From: Verrucomicrobiota bacterium
GTDB taxonomy: Bacteria; Verrucomicrobiota; Verrucomicrobiia; Limisphaerales; UBA1100
Direction: 5' to 3'
DNA length: 5,616 bases
NCBI GenBank assembly: GCA_015660155.1
Contig: DQLO01000263.1
Span: forward strand, 1-5,616
Made by a program: the position numbers and the translations under genes. Below the pieces are notes generated by a model. The model was not told the origin of the DNA. It searched no databases and saw only the letters and a list, made by a program, of their open reading frames with translations. Below, piece by piece: positions 1 through 5,616 of the stretch (positions are counted from its first letter, which is position 1; every line of letters starts with the position of its first letter).

Positions 1-1034
1 ATGAGCAGGTGCGGTTGGTTCGGGTTGGCAATTTCGCCGAGCGTCACCTCGCGTTCCACCACCGTGCCGGCGCGCGGCGCACGGACGATGTAGTGCGGCG
101 TCAGCGCGCGATCCTTCGTCAGCGCGCCGATAGCTTCGTCGCCCATGCCGAAAAGTGTCAGCCGATTCCGCTCGGTGGCCACGGTGGCTTGCGTTGATTT
201 GAGCGCGCTCTTGGCTTCGCCGAGCGCTTTGGCCTGTTGCGCCGCGGCGGCCTTGAGTCCGGCGGTGGCCGCGGCGGCTTTCGCCTTGGCGGCAGCGATG
301 TCGCGCGCTTGTTGCGCCTTGGCCTGCGCCAGCGCGGCCTCGGCGGATTGCACCTCGGCGGTGGCCGTTTGCACGGCGGCTTCGCGGCGTTTGAGTTCCG
401 TGACGGCCAACGCGCCCACGGCGGCCAGTTTTTTGCCGCTCGCCAAAAGCTCCGTGGCTCGCTGCAAAACCGGCTTGGCCGCATTGAGCTTGCCTTGCGC
501 CTGCGCGCCGGCGGCGGGATTATTCGCCAAGGCGAGCATCGCCTCGGCGGCTTTGCCTTCCGCTTCTGCTTGGGCCACGCCGGCGTTGTTTTGTGCCAAC
601 ACCACGGCGGGCCCGGCGGCCGCCTCGGCATCGAGTGCCTTGAGAAACGCATTCTGCGCCGCGCCCAGTTCGGGGCTCTCGATGGTGAACAGCACCGCGT
701 CCTTTTCCACCGTGTCACCCAGGCGGACTTTCATTTCATCCACGCGCCCCGCCACCAATGTGCCCACGTGCGCCATCGTTTCGGCATTAAACGCCACCCG
801 CGCCGGCGCATTAAACGTAGCCCTCAGTATTTGCAGCTTCACGGAACCCGTCGTAATTTTATATTTCGCCATCATCTCATCCGAAAGCGTCACCGTCTCT
901 GGCGCAGCCTCATCGCCGTGCGCGCCGTGATTATGTCCGGCGTGCGGGTCAGCATTTCCCCCGCCACAACCGCTCAGCCAAACTGGCAACGCGCTCATTG
1001 CGACAATCGTAAAAATTTGAATCAGTGTTTTCAT
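1..1034 (-). CDS. Periplasmic adaptor (membrane fusion) lipoprotein of an RND metal-efflux system, CusB/CzcB-like, 3'-truncated by window edge
   Basis: This open frame has no stop before the left edge; 344 residues are visible and the C-terminus is missing. The start at 1034 is chosen because AAGGA lies 9 nt upstream. An in-frame ATG at 1043 exists but abuts that ribosome site. The N-terminus is a lipoprotein signal with lipobox L20-S-G-C23. A His-rich stretch follows (H31, H34, H36, H39), as in metal-type adaptors. Residues about 90-120 form the first half of a biotinyl/lipoyl-like domain (GRVDEMKVRLGDTV). Residues about 122-300 are an Ala/Lys/Gln-rich segment that should form the helical hairpin. 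The second lipoyl half begins near residue 320 (IVRAPRAGTVVEREVTLGE). By family knowledge it would bridge the inner-membrane pump and the outer-membrane factor encoded 26 nt upstream. Cu, Ag, Zn, Co or Cd specificity cannot be assigned from this piece. Confidence 0.88.
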   Translation of the reverse strand, partial: MKTLIQIFTIVAMSALPVWLSGCGGGNADPHAGHNHGAHGDEAAPETVTLSDEMMAKYKITTGSVKLQILRATFNAPARVAFNAETMAHVGTLVAGRVDEMKVRLGDTVEKDAVLFTIESPELGAAQNAFLKALDAEAAAGPAVVLAQNNAGVAQAEAEGKAAEAMLALANNPAAGAQAQGKLNAAKPVLQRATELLASGKKLAAVGALAVTELKRREAAVQTATAEVQSAEAALAQAKAQQARDIAAAKAKAAAATAGLKAAAAQQAKALGEAKSALKSTQATVATERNRLTLFGMGDEAIGALTKDRALTPHYIVRAPRAGTVVEREVTLGEIANPNQPHLL

Positions 1035-1060
1035 ATTGGTCATTCCTTGAAACTTGGACA

Positions 1061-2386
1061 TTAGTCATTGAGTTTTTCCACCGCACTTCCACCGGTCGCA
1101 CGATCCAGCGCGATGATCGCTTGCGCCGTCCGATGCTCCAGCTGCACGATTTTCAATTGTGCTTTTAACAAATCGAGTTCCGCCAGTCGCAGCACCGTTA
1201 CATCCGATTGCCCGGCCTCATAAACAACCCGCGCCAGTCGCACGCGTTCCTCGTGCAACGGCAGCAACTCCGTGCGCGCGCGGCGGGCAGAGGTTATCAG
1301 CGCGGCCACGGCGGTGTGGGCTTGGCGAATTTCGCGGACGACTTGCCGCGTGGTTTGCGTAAGCCGATGACGCGCGGCAATGGCTTGCGCGCGGGCTGCG
1401 TCTCGGCGCGCTTGGCCCCAATCAAAGAGCGGCAACGGTAAAGCGACAGACGGCCCGAGCGACCAATCGCTGTCGCGTTCGGCGGCCAAACCGGCGGCGT
1501 TGTTTTCCATCCACGCGAGGCGGGCGAGGGCGGTTTGGTCTTCGAGCGCGGCGAGTTGCCAGCGGTCGGCCTGAATTTCCGGGCGCACGCGCAGGCCGTG
1601 CGCGATGGAATCGGGCTCACCGCGCAAAGCGACTTGTATATATAGAGGCGTGGTGAGTTCCCAATCCGTGCGCCCGCGCGGTTGGCCGAGGCGATGAGCG
1701 AGGGCGAGGTTGGCCTGGGTTGATTTTAGAGTGTCCTCGCGCAAATCAATCGCGCCCGTGGCTTGCTCGGCTTTGAGGGTGGTGACGTCGAGCTGCGTGC
1801 CTTCGCCCGCAGCAAGTTTGGCCTCGGCGATTTTGAGCAGCTCGCCAATGCGATTATTTTGCTCCGTGAGAATCGCCACCTCGCGGCGCAGTCCGACGCA
1901 ATGAAAATATTTTTGCTGCGTCGCGTGCATTACATCCAAAACGGTTGCGACCGCTTTGGCGCTCGTGGCCCGCAAGCGGGCATCGGCCGCGCTGATGCGG
2001 CGCGGGCGTTGGAGCAGTTGGGTGAGGTCAGCCGTGAGCCCCGCCTCAACGACCGTGCGCCCGCCGCCCGCGGGAAAACGAAATGCGATGTCGAGAATCG
2101 GATTGGGCAGCAAGCGCGATTGATGCGCCGCCGCCTGCGCGCCGCGCACTTCCGCCAGCGCAATTTGCACCTCCGTCGATTGCCGCAACGCGCGCTCCAC
2201 CGCCGCCGAAAGCCGAAGGGAATCTGCAGCACCCGCAGCCTCCGCCGGCAACGCTTCGACGTGAAACACAATGGCATTTTCCAAACTCGCCGCCGATTGA
2301 ATCTGCGCCGCCGTATCATGCGAAGGCGGCGCAGTCGCGCAACCAATGGCGGCAGTGAGTGCCAAAAATTTTATTGTTCGTTTCAT
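1061..2386 (-). CDS. Outer-membrane efflux factor of the CzcC/CusC/TolC family
   Basis: This is a 441-residue protein, the usual size for CzcC/CusC-type outer-membrane factors. I chose the ATG at 2386 (MKRTIKFLALTAAIGC) because it gives a signal peptide ending in a plausible lipobox with C16. The frame stays open further upstream, but that part is Pro-rich and signal-less. Two repeats typical of outer-membrane efflux proteins are visible. The first contains 'LRLSAAVERAL' and 'QSRLLPNPILDIAF'. The second contains 'RPEIQADRWQLAALEDQ' and 'PSVALPLPLFDWGQARRDAA', followed by long Ala-rich helices and a 'YEAGQSDVTVLRLAELDLL' tail that is characteristic of the family. It should form the trimeric outer-membrane channel for the adaptor encoded just downstream (26-nt gap), so the two genes are almost certainly one operon. 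No convincing ribosome site is seen upstream of the chosen start. Confidence 0.88.
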   Translation of the reverse strand: MKRTIKFLALTAAIGCATAPPSHDTAAQIQSAASLENAIVFHVEALPAEAAGAADSLRLSAAVERALRQSTEVQIALAEVRGAQAAAHQSRLLPNPILDIAFRFPAGGGRTVVEAGLTADLTQLLQRPRRISAADARLRATSAKAVATVLDVMHATQQKYFHCVGLRREVAILTEQNNRIGELLKIAEAKLAAGEGTQLDVTTLKAEQATGAIDLREDTLKSTQANLALAHRLGQPRGRTDWELTTPLYIQVALRGEPDSIAHGLRVRPEIQADRWQLAALEDQTALARLAWMENNAAGLAAERDSDWSLGPSVALPLPLFDWGQARRDAARAQAIAARHRLTQTTRQVVREIRQAHTAVAALITSARRARTELLPLHEERVRLARVVYEAGQSDVTVLRLAELDLLKAQLKIVQLEHRTAQAIIALDRATGGSAVEKLND

Positions 2387-2442
2387 TATTTTATTGGGGT
2401 TCAAAATTACAACACAACCGTGGGTGGTTATGCGGAGGGGAT

Positions 2443-2459
2443 GGAACCGAATGGGTTCC
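2443..2459 (-). other. Intercistronic hairpin after the small His-rich gene
   Basis: Immediately after the TAA of the small gene, the minus strand has GGAACC, a 5-nt loop (CATTC), and GGTTCC, a perfect 6-bp stem. It is not followed by a T-run on the minus strand, so it is unlikely to be an intrinsic terminator. It could be a processing, attenuation or stability element between the small gene and the outer-membrane factor. Confidence 0.35.
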
Positions 2460-2837
2460 TTAAAGAATCGCGGGGGCGCGGCCGGGGAGGGCGGCGCGGG
2501 TTTGGAAGTGCCAGCGGGTGAGATCCGGCGGGGCGCGGTCGGATTGGGCGCGACTGATGTCGTGGGCAAATTCAGGCGCGGTGGGCAGTTGTAGTTCCCA
2601 GATCAAGCTGGCGTGAAAGGCAAAGTGGAACGAATCCGCACCGGTCAGTTTGAAACTCCCTGATTCCAGTACGCACACGCCGCAGTCATCGTGACTGTGC
2701 GTGGGGGCATCACCGTGTTGGTGCTCCTGCTCGCAACTGCCGGGCAACAAATGCGCACCGGCCAACAGGCAATGCGAGGTGGCCGGCAGCCAAGCCGCCA
2801 GCACCGTCAATGCCACAATTGTCCGGAGTAATTTCAC
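2460..2837 (-). CDS. Small exported His/Cys-rich protein, first gene of the metal-efflux operon, function unknown
   Basis: Starting at GTG 2837, just after AGAAAGG (2-nt spacing, unusually tight), this encodes 125 residues. A TTG at 2873 would give a 137-residue form. Residues 1-21 are a signal peptide or membrane anchor ([19 protein letters not shown]). A metal-ligand-rich segment follows: C35, H39, H41, H47, H49 and a C52-G-V-C55 pair. The C-terminus carries [14 protein letters not shown] recall similar endings in small uncharacterised proteins next to efflux genes in PVC bacteria, but cannot confirm a family. It lies 73 nt upstream of the outer-membrane factor on the same strand. Position and ligands suggest a periplasmic metal-binding accessory, which is inference. 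The opposite-strand frame here is an upstream run-in of the sulfatase frame and is not taken as coding. Confidence 0.68.
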   Translation of the reverse strand: MKLLRTIVALTVLAAWLPATSHCLLAGAHLLPGSCEQEHQHGDAPTHSHDDCGVCVLESGSFKLTGADSFHFAFHASLIWELQLPTAPEFAHDISRAQSDRAPPDLTRWHFQTRAALPGRAPAIL

Positions 2838-2905
2838 TACCTTTCTAATAGCACATTCGGCAGTTGGCCTCAAGGCTTTAGGAGTTTTGCTTGTCTTTGG
2901 GTCAA

Positions 2906-2915
2906 TTCGCGCGAA
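2906..2915. promoter_or_regulatory. Short palindrome in the divergent intergenic region
   Basis: The 91 bp between the two divergent starts (2838-2928) must carry promoters for the efflux operon and the sulfatase. The only symmetric element I see is the perfect 10-bp palindrome TTCGCGCGAA, 13 bp upstream of the sulfatase ATG, flanked by CAATT and AATTG arms. No consensus -10/-35 pair is clear on either strand. It may be chance in G+C-rich DNA. Confidence 0.2.
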
Positions 2916-2928
2916 AATTGCGGCACGT

Positions 2929-4524
2929 ATGAAACGGATTCTTTTTCTCTCATTTCTACTCGTCGCATTGGGGGCTCAAGCGGCGAAGCGACCGAATATT
3001 CTTTTTGCGTTTGCGGATGATTGGGGGCGGCACGCGAGCGCGTATGCGAAGGTGGACGGGCGGCCGTCGCCGAATGATGTGATTCGCACGCCGCATTTTG
3101 ATCGCGTGGCGCGGGAGGGGATTTTGTTTAAAAACGCGTTTGTGACAGCGCCGTCTTGCACGCCTTGTCGGAGTTCACTTTTGAGCGGGCAGTATTTTTA
3201 TCGCACGGGGCGCGCGGCGATTTTGCAGGGGGCGCAGTGGGACGCGAAGATTCCGAGCTATCCGCTGATGCTGCGCGCGGCGGGGTATCACATTGGCGAG
3301 ACTTATAAAGTGTGGAGTCCGGGCACCCCGCGCGATGCGCCGTATGGCGCAGGCAAACACGGCTTTGAAAAATCGGGCAGTAAGTTTAATGGCTTTTCGC
3401 AGGGCGTCACTCGGATGATGGCGAACGGCAAAAGCGTGGCGGCGTCGAAGCAGGTTTTTTATGACGAGGTGATGGGAAACTTCGGCGCGTTTCTCAAGGC
3501 GCGTGGCAAGGGACAGCCGTTTTGTTATTGGTTTGGGCCGACGAATGTTCATCGCAAATGGACGAAGGGATCGGGCAAAAAACTGTGGGGCATCGACCCC
3601 GATTCGCTGAAGGGCAAGCTGCCCGCGATGCTGCCGGATGTGCCGATTGTGCGCGAGGACTTCGCGGATTACCTCGGCGAAGCGCAGGCGTTCGACGCGG
3701 CGCTGGGGTTGATCTTGGAAAAGCTCGAAGCCATCGGCGAGCTGGAAAACACGGTGGTCGTCGTTAGTGGCGACCACGGTGCGCCGGGGTTTCCGGGCGG
3801 CAAATGCAATCTGTATGATTTCGGCGTGGGCGTGCCGCTGGCGGTGTGGTGGCCTGGCAAACCGGGCGGTCGCGTGGTGGACGATTTTGTAAACCTCATG
3901 GATCTCGCGCCGACGTTTTTGGAATTGGGCGGCGTGAAACCGCCCGCGGTGATGACGGGCCGCAGTCTCGTGCCGGTTTTGGAATCGAAGCAAAACGGAA
4001 GGGTCGATGCCACGCGCAACTGGGTCATCACCGGTCGCGAGCGTCACGTGGCGCGCGCGCGGGAAGGGATGCTGCCGTACCCACAACGTGCCCTGCGCAC
4101 GCCGGATTATTTGTACATCATCAACTTCAAACCCGACCGCTGGCCGATGGGCAATCCGTATAATCTCGATCAAAATGAGGTTCCGAATTTTAACACGCTG
4201 GCGAACAACACCTTCGCCACCTTCGCCGACCTCGACGCCAGTCCCACCAAGGCATGGCTCATCGGGCAGCGCAATGAGCCCAAGTGGAAATGGCATTACA
4301 ACTACGCCTTCGGAAAACGCCCGCGCGAGGAGTTGTTCATTTTGAAGGACGACCCCGACCAAATCAAAAACGTCGCGGCCAATCCGAAATTCGCCTCCAT
4401 CAAAAAGAAACTCAACGCTCAACTGATGGCCGAGCTGAAACGCACCGGCGATCCGCGCGTGACCGGCGATGGCAGCACGTTTGATAAACTACCATTTGCC
4501 GGCGACTTCCGGCGTTCGCGGTAG
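2929..4524 (+). CDS. Secreted S1-family sulfatase, heparan N-sulfatase (SGSH)-like
   Basis: This is a 531-residue protein from ATG 2929. That start gives a clean signal peptide ([18 protein letters not shown], cleavage near residue 18). The open frame upstream of it overlaps the divergent small gene and is not used. The N-terminal alkaline-phosphatase-fold core starts [12 protein letters not shown], with metal ligands D30 and D31. The sulfatase signature is C77-T-P-C-R81; C77 would be converted to formylglycine in the active form. H208 in 'PTNVHRKW' and D282-H283 in 'SGDHG' fit further active-site and metal positions. The stretch [16 protein letters not shown] resembles the region of SGSH with 'FPSGRTNLYWPG', and 'TGRERHV' and '[13 protein letters not shown]' are typical of bacterial heparan-N-sulfatase-like enzymes. 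It probably removes sulfate from a sulfated polysaccharide in the periplasm or outside the cell. The true substrate is unknown. No anaerobic sulfatase-maturating enzyme or formylglycine-generating enzyme is in the window. Confidence 0.92.
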   Translation: MKRILFLSFLLVALGAQAAKRPNILFAFADDWGRHASAYAKVDGRPSPNDVIRTPHFDRVAREGILFKNAFVTAPSCTPCRSSLLSGQYFYRTGRAAILQGAQWDAKIPSYPLMLRAAGYHIGETYKVWSPGTPRDAPYGAGKHGFEKSGSKFNGFSQGVTRMMANGKSVAASKQVFYDEVMGNFGAFLKARGKGQPFCYWFGPTNVHRKWTKGSGKKLWGIDPDSLKGKLPAMLPDVPIVREDFADYLGEAQAFDAALGLILEKLEAIGELENTVVVVSGDHGAPGFPGGKCNLYDFGVGVPLAVWWPGKPGGRVVDDFVNLMDLAPTFLELGGVKPPAVMTGRSLVPVLESKQNGRVDATRNWVITGRERHVARAREGMLPYPQRALRTPDYLYIINFKPDRWPMGNPYNLDQNEVPNFNTLANNTFATFADLDASPTKAWLIGQRNEPKWKWHYNYAFGKRPREELFILKDDPDQIKNVAANPKFASIKKKLNAQLMAELKRTGDPRVTGDGSTFDKLPFAGDFRRSR

Positions 4525-4591
4525 GCGTTTGCGCGTTGGTGTGCCACGGCTCAGCTGGAGCTTCGCCCTCTCAGTACGGCTGTTTTTGACA

Positions 4592-4615
4592 AATCCTGTT
4601 CATCCGAATAAATCC
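4592..4615. repeat. Degenerate AATCC-type intergenic repeat (three units)
   Basis: Downstream of the sulfatase are three short units, AATCC (4592), CATCC (4601) and AATCC (4611), about 9-10 bp apart, in the context AATCCTGTTCATCC. Its reverse complement has the form GGAT-n-AACAGGATT, a motif I recall from intergenic regions of many environmental bacteria. It ends 10 bp before the -35 box of the MerR promoter. The rest of the 142-bp gap 4525-4666 contains that promoter and no gene or clear terminator. Confidence 0.4.
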
Positions 4616-4625
4616 AAAAAACCCC

Positions 4626-4657
4626 TTGACCCTGTAGTTAACTACAGGGTTTATAGT
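4626..4657 (+). promoter_or_regulatory. MerR-family-controlled promoter with overlong spacer
   Basis: The -35 box TTGACC (4626-4631) and -10 box TATAGT (4652-4657) are separated by 20 bp, against the usual 17. Overlong spacers of 19-20 bp are the hallmark of promoters activated by DNA distortion by MerR-family regulators. The spacer is filled by a perfect dyad. Organisation and bases resemble the zntA, cadR and pbrA promoters (TTGAC plus dyad plus a T/A-rich -10). Transcription would start near 4663-4665, only a few bases before the merR ATG at 4667. Confidence 0.87.
4629..4650. promoter_or_regulatory. MerR-type operator, perfect 22-bp palindrome
   Basis: The left half ACCCTGTAGTT (4629-4639) is followed directly by its exact reverse complement AACTACAGGGT (4640-4650), with no mismatch and no central spacer. 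It lies between and partly overlaps the -35 region, as expected for a dimeric MerR-family protein bound on the promoter spacer. The adjacent merR gene encodes the obvious ligand-responsive regulator, so autoregulation is inferred. Confidence 0.88.
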
Positions 4658-4666
4658 GTGGAAACG

Positions 4667-5077
4667 ATGCGTGACAATTCATTCCAGAAAATCGGGCAGG
4701 CGGCCAAGGCGGCGGCGGTGGGGGTGGAGACGGTGCGTTTTTATGAGCGCGAGGGATTGCTGCCCAAGCCCAAGCGCAGTGCGGCGGGGTATCGGTTGTA
4801 TCCGCCGGAGACGGTGGCGCGGCTGCGTTTCATCAAGCGGGCGAAGCATCTGGGATTTACGTTGAAGGAAATCAATGAACTGCTTTCGTTGCGGGCATCG
4901 TCCCGGGCCAATTGTGGCCATGTTCGTGCGCGCGCGGAACGCAAGCGGGATGAGATTGATGGCAAGTTGCGCGAACTGCGTCGGGTGCGTCGGGCCTTGA
5001 ATAATTTGATTGAAGAATGTACAGGTGAAGGGCCCTTGAGCGGGTGCACCATTTTAGGGGCTATGGATGGGAAATGA
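4667..5077 (+). CDS. merR: MerR-family metal-responsive transcriptional regulator, Hg(II)-type cysteine triad
   Basis: This is a 136-residue protein, normal for MerR. ATG 4667 is chosen because it lies just after the -10 box and the winged-helix domain begins at once. The frame upstream runs through the promoter and the sulfatase 3' end. Residues 7-75 form the DNA-binding domain, with VETVRFYEREGLL (20-32), GYRLY (41-45) and KRAKHLGFTLKEINELLSL (57-75), close to mercury MerR proteins. Residues about 86-117 form the dimerisation helix. C83, C118 and C127 match C82, C117 and C126 of Tn501 MerR in order and spacing (35 and 9), and the tail GCTILGAMDG resembles SCPLIASLQG. Hg(II) sensing is therefore favoured. 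A ZntR-like Zn(II) or other thiophilic-metal sensor remains possible. It should bend and untwist the promoter immediately upstream, activating itself and the downstream MerP-like gene. The mRNA may be leaderless or nearly so. Confidence 0.9.
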   Translation: MRDNSFQKIGQAAKAAAVGVETVRFYEREGLLPKPKRSAAGYRLYPPETVARLRFIKRAKHLGFTLKEINELLSLRASSRANCGHVRARAERKRDEIDGKLRELRRVRRALNNLIEECTGEGPLSGCTILGAMDGK

Positions 5078-5110
5078 ATTGAGCTGAATGTGGCAAATGT
5101 TTTTTAGTCA

Positions 5111-5121
5111 AAGAGGAAGAG
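5111..5121 (+). promoter_or_regulatory. Ribosome binding site of the MerP-like gene
   Basis: AAGAGGAAGAG contains a good purine-rich Shine-Dalgarno sequence (AGGAAG), 7 nt before ATG 5127. It selects 5127 rather than the in-frame ATG at 5088, which has no such site and would place extra residues before the signal peptide. Confidence 0.7.
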
Positions 5122-5126
5122 TTAAA

Positions 5127-5561
5127 ATGAAACAACTATTTGGAATAGGAATCATAATGGCGGCACTGACCCCTGCGCCCGCGTATGCGCAGGATGGCGC
5201 GCCGGATGCGAAACCGGAAGCGCGGGCGGTGGCAGCTGTCAAAACGTTGAATACGGAAAAACAAGTGACCCTGCTTTACGTCAAAGGGATGACGTGACCG
5301 TCTTGCGCGATTGGCATCCGTGTGATGCTGAAAAAACTGGACATCGTGGACACCAAACGCTTCAAGCGCGGGGTGGATATGGATGTGAAAATGCAACTGC
5401 TGACCATCGCGCTCAAGAAAGACGCCAAGGAAAACTTGCTCCTCACGCCGCTCATTGAGAAGGCGATTGATGATGCGGGCTACGTGGCGGTGGAGTGGTA
5501 CACCTTGGAAAAGGAAAAACTGACGCCGCATCCTTTCAAGCCCGAGCCCAAGAAAAAATAG
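5127..5561 (+). CDS. Candidate selenoprotein: exported MerP/HMA-like metal-binding protein with U-x-x-C motif (in-frame UGA at codon 57)
   Basis: Read through the TGA at 5295-5297, this frame encodes 144 residues ending at TAG 5559-5561. Residues 1-21 are a signal peptide (MKQLFGIGIIMAALTPAPAYA, cleavage before Q22). A 25-residue linker precedes a heavy-metal-associated (HMA) domain. Its first strand QVTLLYVKGMT runs into U57-P-S-C60, exactly where MerP and HMA proteins have GMTCxxC. A helix (AIGIRVMLKKLD) follows, then strands, and AIDDAGYVAV (113-122), matching the conserved HMA 'DAGY' ending. The C-terminus is a Lys/Pro-rich tail. The UGA thus sits at the first metal-binding Cys. Downstream codons are intact and in frame, and a SECIS-like hairpin lies at 5311-5331. 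By analogy to MerP it would bind Hg(II) or another soft metal in the periplasm; it is longer than typical MerP (about 91 residues). Alternatives are a pseudogene by one base change (TGC/TGT to TGA), a sequencing error, or two separate ORFs. It lies 49 nt after merR and probably shares its transcript. Confidence 0.78.
5295..5297 (+). other. In-frame UGA, proposed selenocysteine codon (U57)
   Basis: The TGA replaces the first Cys of the GMTCxxC motif, followed by CCG TCT TGC (Pro-Ser-Cys). The base after TGA is C, a context known to be weak for termination and the same as in E. coli fdhF. Selenocysteine replacing a metal or redox Cys in a C-x-x-C motif is the commonest pattern in bacterial selenoproteins. 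Confidence 0.75.
5311..5331 (+). promoter_or_regulatory. Candidate bacterial SECIS hairpin
   Basis: TTGGCATC (5311-5318) pairs with GATGCTGA (5324-5331): five Watson-Crick pairs next to the loop, then G-U, U-G and U-A. The 5-nt loop is CGTGT. The G at loop position 2 (5320) is the 23rd base after the UGA, within the spacing of known bacterial SECIS elements (fdhF has its loop Gs at 19-20 bases). It is followed by U, giving the GU pair that SelB contacts in fdhF. Fold energy and SelB recognition are untested. Confidence 0.62.
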
Positions 5562-5565
5562 TCGG

Positions 5566-5616
5566 ATGATGCGCAGGCTAATTTCGCCTCTTTCCATAAT
5601 CGCCGTGCTGGCTGGC
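5566..5616 (+). CDS. Start of a further exported protein or lipoprotein, truncated by window edge
   Basis: ATG 5566 opens 4 nt after the stop of the MerP-like gene and runs to the right edge without a stop. The 17 visible residues, MMRRLISPLSIIAVLAG, have a basic n-region and hydrophobic core of a signal peptide. Ending in LAG at the edge, it could be a lipobox if the next residue is Cys. A second ATG at 5569 is equally possible. The tight spacing suggests translational coupling in the same mer-type operon. Its function cannot be told from this piece. Confidence 0.5.
   Translation, partial: MMRRLISPLSIIAVLAG

Noticed and set aside
145..1064. Long plus-strand open frames of 261 and 275 codons opposite the adaptor gene
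   Set aside because: Their translations are low-complexity Ala/Ser- or Arg/Gly-rich antisense products of a G+C-rich minus-strand gene with clear lipoprotein and lipoyl-domain features.
3175..4422. 415-codon minus-strand open frame inside the sulfatase
   Set aside because: It is antisense to a well-supported sulfatase, shows no recognisable domain, and is rich in Arg/His as expected for a shadow frame.
4525..4590. Intrinsic terminator after the sulfatase
   Set aside because: ACGGCT occurs twice as a direct rather than inverted repeat before the T-run at 4583-4587, and I found no stable stem there.
4586..4614. TTGACA with a possible -10 at 4609 upstream of merR
   Set aside because: The -35 is perfect but the -10 (TAAATC) matches only weakly, and the dyad-bearing promoter nearby explains regulation better.
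5028..5037. Palindrome AAGGGCCCTT
   Set aside because: It lies inside the merR coding region, is short, and has no T-run or regulatory context; probably chance.
5322..5561. Independent 79-residue gene starting at GTG 5322
   Set aside because: It would begin inside the HMA helix, lack the metal motif and signal peptide, and has no ribosome site; the same frame continues upstream across one TGA.

Overview
The window looks like bacterial chromosome from the PVC superphylum (Planctomycetota/Verrucomicrobiota/Lentisphaerota). This is an inference from the G+C-rich coding style, a secreted S1-type sulfatase resembling heparan N-sulfatases, weak or absent Shine-Dalgarno sites in front of several genes, and a degenerate AATCC-type intergenic repeat. 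No 16S rRNA or other phylogenetic marker is present, so the assignment is tentative.

Left part (1-2837, minus strand): a metal-efflux operon, read right to left. It holds a small exported His/Cys-rich protein of unknown function, an outer-membrane factor of the CzcC/CusC/TolC type, and a lipoprotein periplasmic adaptor of the CusB/CzcB type that runs off the left edge. The RND inner-membrane pump is expected beyond position 1 but is not visible. Centre (2929-4524, plus strand): a divergently transcribed exported sulfatase with the formylglycine motif C-T-P-C-R.

Right part (4525-5616, plus strand): a compact mercury-type module. A promoter with a 20-bp spacer and a perfect 22-bp dyad (a MerR-family operator) lies directly upstream of a MerR regulator carrying the three cysteines of Hg(II)-responsive MerR. 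Next comes an exported MerP/HMA-like protein whose metal motif GMTCxxC is encoded as GMT-UGA-P-S-C. The reading frame continues uninterrupted for 87 more sense codons after the UGA. It retains HMA-like features, and a hairpin with a GU-containing apical loop sits at the spacing used by bacterial SECIS elements. The best reading is a selenoprotein, an HMA/MerP-like protein with a U-x-x-C motif, rather than two short ORFs or a pseudogene. Four bases after its stop, the first 17 codons of a further exported protein are visible.

Working model: the MerR protein senses a thiophilic metal, probably Hg(II), and activates its own promoter and the downstream Sec-containing periplasmic binding protein. 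The left operon exports metals through a tripartite efflux system. The sulfatase has no evident functional link to either module.
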